Shown here piece after piece: positions 61,332 to 64,000 of a DNA stretch of 64,000 nucleotides. The stretch is from Nelumbo lutea (lineage: Eukaryota > Streptophyta > Magnoliopsida > Proteales > Nelumbonaceae): NCBI GenBank assembly GCA_022828595.1, contig JAKGHH010000003.1, positions 103,687,583-103,751,582 on the forward strand, written 5' to 3'. Numbering within the stretch: the stretch's first letter is position 1; every line of letters starts with the position of its first letter. Below the pieces are notes generated by a model. It was not told where the DNA came from. It was given only the letters and a program-made list of their open reading frames with translations, and did not search any database. A program made the translations under genes and the position numbers.

Positions 61332-62299
61332 ATTATTAATGAATCCCAGATGGATATGGTTAATGGGTCTAGAAGTGGATATGCCTAGGAACTAATAATT
61401 GGGGAGTCTAGGGGCCCATTTGGAGTTCTTTTTTGGGAAGATCTTCTGGTAGTTCTGACAGTTAAAAGATGCATTGAGCTTTTGCATGAAGATCTAAGTA
61501 GCCCGAAGCACATTTGGCATATGTGCGTCTTTCCGTGTGAGAATAAAACACAAAATACACGAAAAATGTTCATTTGGAGCTTCCCGAAAGCAGCCCAAAA
61601 TGGGCTTTTCATGTCTTTTCGACACTTTGTCTTTTGACTGCTAGATCTTCTGCGTGCCAAACAGAAATAGACCAAAAATTGATCTTCTCAACTTGTAAAC
61701 AGCCAAAAAACTGCATGGAAAGACACATCAAACAAGCTCTAGATCTTTTCTTCACATGGTGCTCCTCACACCAACCTTACAGTACGTCTCAGCTGCATAT
61801 TGGAAAGATTTGTGTTGTTATTGACGGGGGAGATGTTCCCAACAGACAATGGGATGTGCTGTGAGGTCGGTGTGAAGGGAACAAATTCCGATTCATAATT
61901 GGGCTGGAATCTGGATTTAGGTACCTTTCAACTTTAGAAATTATAAAATTAATAAAACTAATATAAGAATAAAAATAATCTCAGGAGTACAAATTGTATT
62001 ATTTGTATTTTCGAACTGAGCCAAAAAAAAAAAAAAACAGAAAGACAAGCAGAAAAATAACCATGGTCTTTAGCAAGCTTGGCGCCGAGACAGCGGGGAT
62101 TTGCCTTTTGCCTTGGAGGCTTGGACAGATATCTCACCTCGGAGTGGCATGAATCTTATCTGATACCGATTGGACTGATATATCTAGGATAGGACCGGGT
62201 ATACCCTCCATTAATCAGTATTCAAAATTACAATGGTACCCTTTACGTTGAAACATAGAGAGAGAGGGAAAGAGACGTAAAACAACGGATAAAGAAGTG
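61332..62299. other. Intergenic DNA with MITE remnants
   Basis: A family A right end (TTTGTATTTTCGAACTGAGCC) lies near 62,000-62,022. GGGCCCATTTGGAGTTC (61,411) to CAAACAAGCTCTAG (61,742) may be another degraded MITE. No gene seen. Confidence 0.45.
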
Positions 62300-63586
62300 A
62301 GTTGTTTCATACTTGGGAATTGAGTGAAACGAACGTGGACTAGCAATCCTCCTCTTTCTCCTTTTCCTGCTATTCTTTGTCTTCTCTTCCGAAGCTCTTC
62401 TACTAATGCCCTAACCTCCTCCAGTCCTCCTTCGTACTTCAATCTCTCACTCTCTCTCTCTGATAAACTGTTTCAATTTTTTTTTTCTGCTGTGCGCAGT
62501 AGGTTTTTGACATCGTTTTTTTTTTTTGTTAATTAGTGTGAAAATAATTGCAGAAACATAAGTTGATATATCTCTCTATTTTCTTTCACGGTAACCGATC
62601 GATGTTCTTTTTGTTGAAATAATAATATTTGGTTTCTGATTGCTCTTGTTCCTGTAATATATATTTTCTTCACGTTTCTTTTTATTTGGAGTTTGTGTTG
62701 CTTGGAACAAGTCTTAGATCGTTTGGTTGACAGAATTTGTGTGAGTTCTTGAATCTCGATACAGTAACACCAAAGAAAAAGAAAAAGAATCTTGATATAG
62801 TAATTTTCTTTCTTCTTCTTCTTCTTCTTCTTCCTGCAGTTTGTCATTTGAAAAAACCCACAGTATTTTCCACCTTTTGATTAGATAACGGTAATAGTTG
62901 TCAACCTTACTTATCTCTTTCATCTCTATCATGATTTCGAATGGAATTTTTCCTGAGTGCTGGCTAGCAGAAACTATTTAGTTTTTTTTTTTTTTGTATG
63001 TGTGTGTGTTACAGTTGGGGATTCGATTTGGCGTCAATAAATTAAATGGGCTGAAGGGATGAGAACCAGTTAGAGCATTCTTTGTGTTTTGTGTTTTGTG
63101 TTAGTGTTCATAATTTTTAAATAAATTACTATTTGTTGCTTTGGTGATCCCTCTGCTTGTCTCCCTTTGATCTTATAACTTGACTATGCCAATTATATGA
63201 TAAAAAGATGCAGTCTGTCTAGTAGCAAACATTTTCTGTGGTATAATTTGGTTTCCCAGACAAGCACAGACAAGTTCACTCATTGAAAATTTCCCCAGCT
63301 TCATCTTGTGAATTGCCTACACAATAGACATAAGAAAGCCTCTTGGTTGAACCCTATTGTTTCAGTTCCTAGGTGTACATATATAGAAACTGCAATTAAT
63401 GTCCATCCAGTATGAGATAAATTTCCATCTTCTCAAAATTTTCTTTTTATGGTTTCTTTCTTCTGGCTATTTGTAATGAAATAAAGAAATAACAGATAGC
63501 TCTGTTAATTGTATTATCCTTGTGGGTTAATTGGTTGACTTCATTGAAGATGATTCTAGTAGCTAGGATTCTATTGCAAGCACTAA
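62300..63586 (+). promoter_or_regulatory. Probable promoter and leader of the right-edge cullin
   Basis: Pyrimidine-rich sequence at 62,340-62,460 ending in (CT)n, like plant 5' leaders. It is followed by about 1.1 kb of T-rich, intron-like DNA up to the gap. A leader intron would parallel the one in CUL1; this is inference only. Confidence 0.35.
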
Positions 63587-63686
63587 NNNNNNNNNNNNNN
63601 NNNNNNNNNNNNNNNNNNNNNNNNNNNNNNNNNNNNNNNNNNNNNNNNNNNNNNNNNNNNNNNNNNNNNNNNNNNNNNNNNNNNNN
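63587..63686. other. Assembly gap, exactly 100 N
   Basis: A run of 100 N, the conventional size for a gap of unknown length. It ends 24 bp before the start codon of the second cullin. Confidence 0.98.
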
Positions 63687-63710
63687 ATGATTCTTGATTA
63701 GTGAGAGGAG

Positions 63711-63838
63711 ATGGCAAAGACTGTTGATTTGGAGAATGGTTGGGAAGAGATGAAGAAATGGATGGCCAAACTTAAGGCCACTCTCGAGGGTCAATCTGAT
63801 TCTCCATTCGATTTTGAAGAATCCGTAAAGCTGTACAC
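63711..63838 (+). CDS. Second cullin (CUL1-like), first coding exon
   Basis: MAKTVDLENGWEEMKKWM starts at 63,711 and reads on to SVKLYT, where a GTATCC donor follows (63,839). The layout matches CUL1 exon 1 ([17 protein letters not shown] ... MMLYT): same length class, same phase-2 junction after Tyr-Thr and the same donor hexamer. It is more diverged than an orthologue would be, so it is a paralogue in the CUL1-like group found beside CUL1 in plants. Whether it is complete and functional cannot be seen, since only 42 codons lie in the window; downstream DNA to 64,000 is intron. Confidence 0.8.
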
Positions 63839-64000
63839 GTATCCTTTCATGATTTGTTGTTAATTATTGTTTTCTTTCTTAATTAGGATGCTTAGTGATG
63901 ATGGCCATAGAAGATTTTTATTGTGTGAAATATCCTTTACTTGTTAAACTACAGAACCATTTTTAATTTGTGTACCCGAAACCGAAAGTCCGATCATACT

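Overview
This window is nuclear genomic DNA of a flowering plant. The evidence is interrupted genes with GT-AG introns, a plant CUL1 sequence, plant-type L1 LINEs with an RNase H domain, a Ty3/gypsy chromovirus, many MITEs, a Helitron and a 100-N scaffold gap. The species cannot be fixed from sequence alone. The CUL1 protein looks non-grass, and the long TE-filled intron would fit an early-diverging eudicot or magnoliid, but that is only a guess.

Layout. (1) 1-25,100, minus strand: the 5' half of a CUL1 gene, nine coding exons giving about 330 residues, with the rest beyond the left edge. Its second intron is about 22.3 kb and holds a perfect-TSD solo LTR inside a large inverted repeat, a SINE, a decayed chromovirus with both LTRs (7,571-12,638), an old LINE remnant and a nearly full-length L1 LINE (15,581-about 22,740). 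(2) 25,100-35,400: intergenic DNA made of MITEs, hAT-like elements with 8-bp target duplications and a tandem array of about 190-bp units. (3) 35,430-41,541, minus strand: an unidentified multi-exon gene; eight consecutive 3' exons join with matching phases and end at a stop codon. (4) 42,485-45,083: an AT-rich non-autonomous Helitron. (5) 46,090-49,794, plus strand: a three-exon gene for a small (123 aa) unidentified protein, with a MITE and a LINE fragment nested in its first intron. (6) 51,800-54,000: a MITE cluster. (7) 54,716-61,318, plus strand: a second, decayed L1 LINE with a 13-bp target duplication. (8) 63,711-end, plus strand: the first exon of a second cullin, opposite in orientation to CUL1 and sharing its first coding splice position.

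The host genes look independent; only the two cullins (SCF ubiquitin-ligase scaffolds) belong together. No rRNA, tRNA, CRISPR or viral gene was seen. I found no candidate for a new molecular system. The interesting content is the layered history of transposon insertions, readable from target duplications, and the two unidentified host genes.
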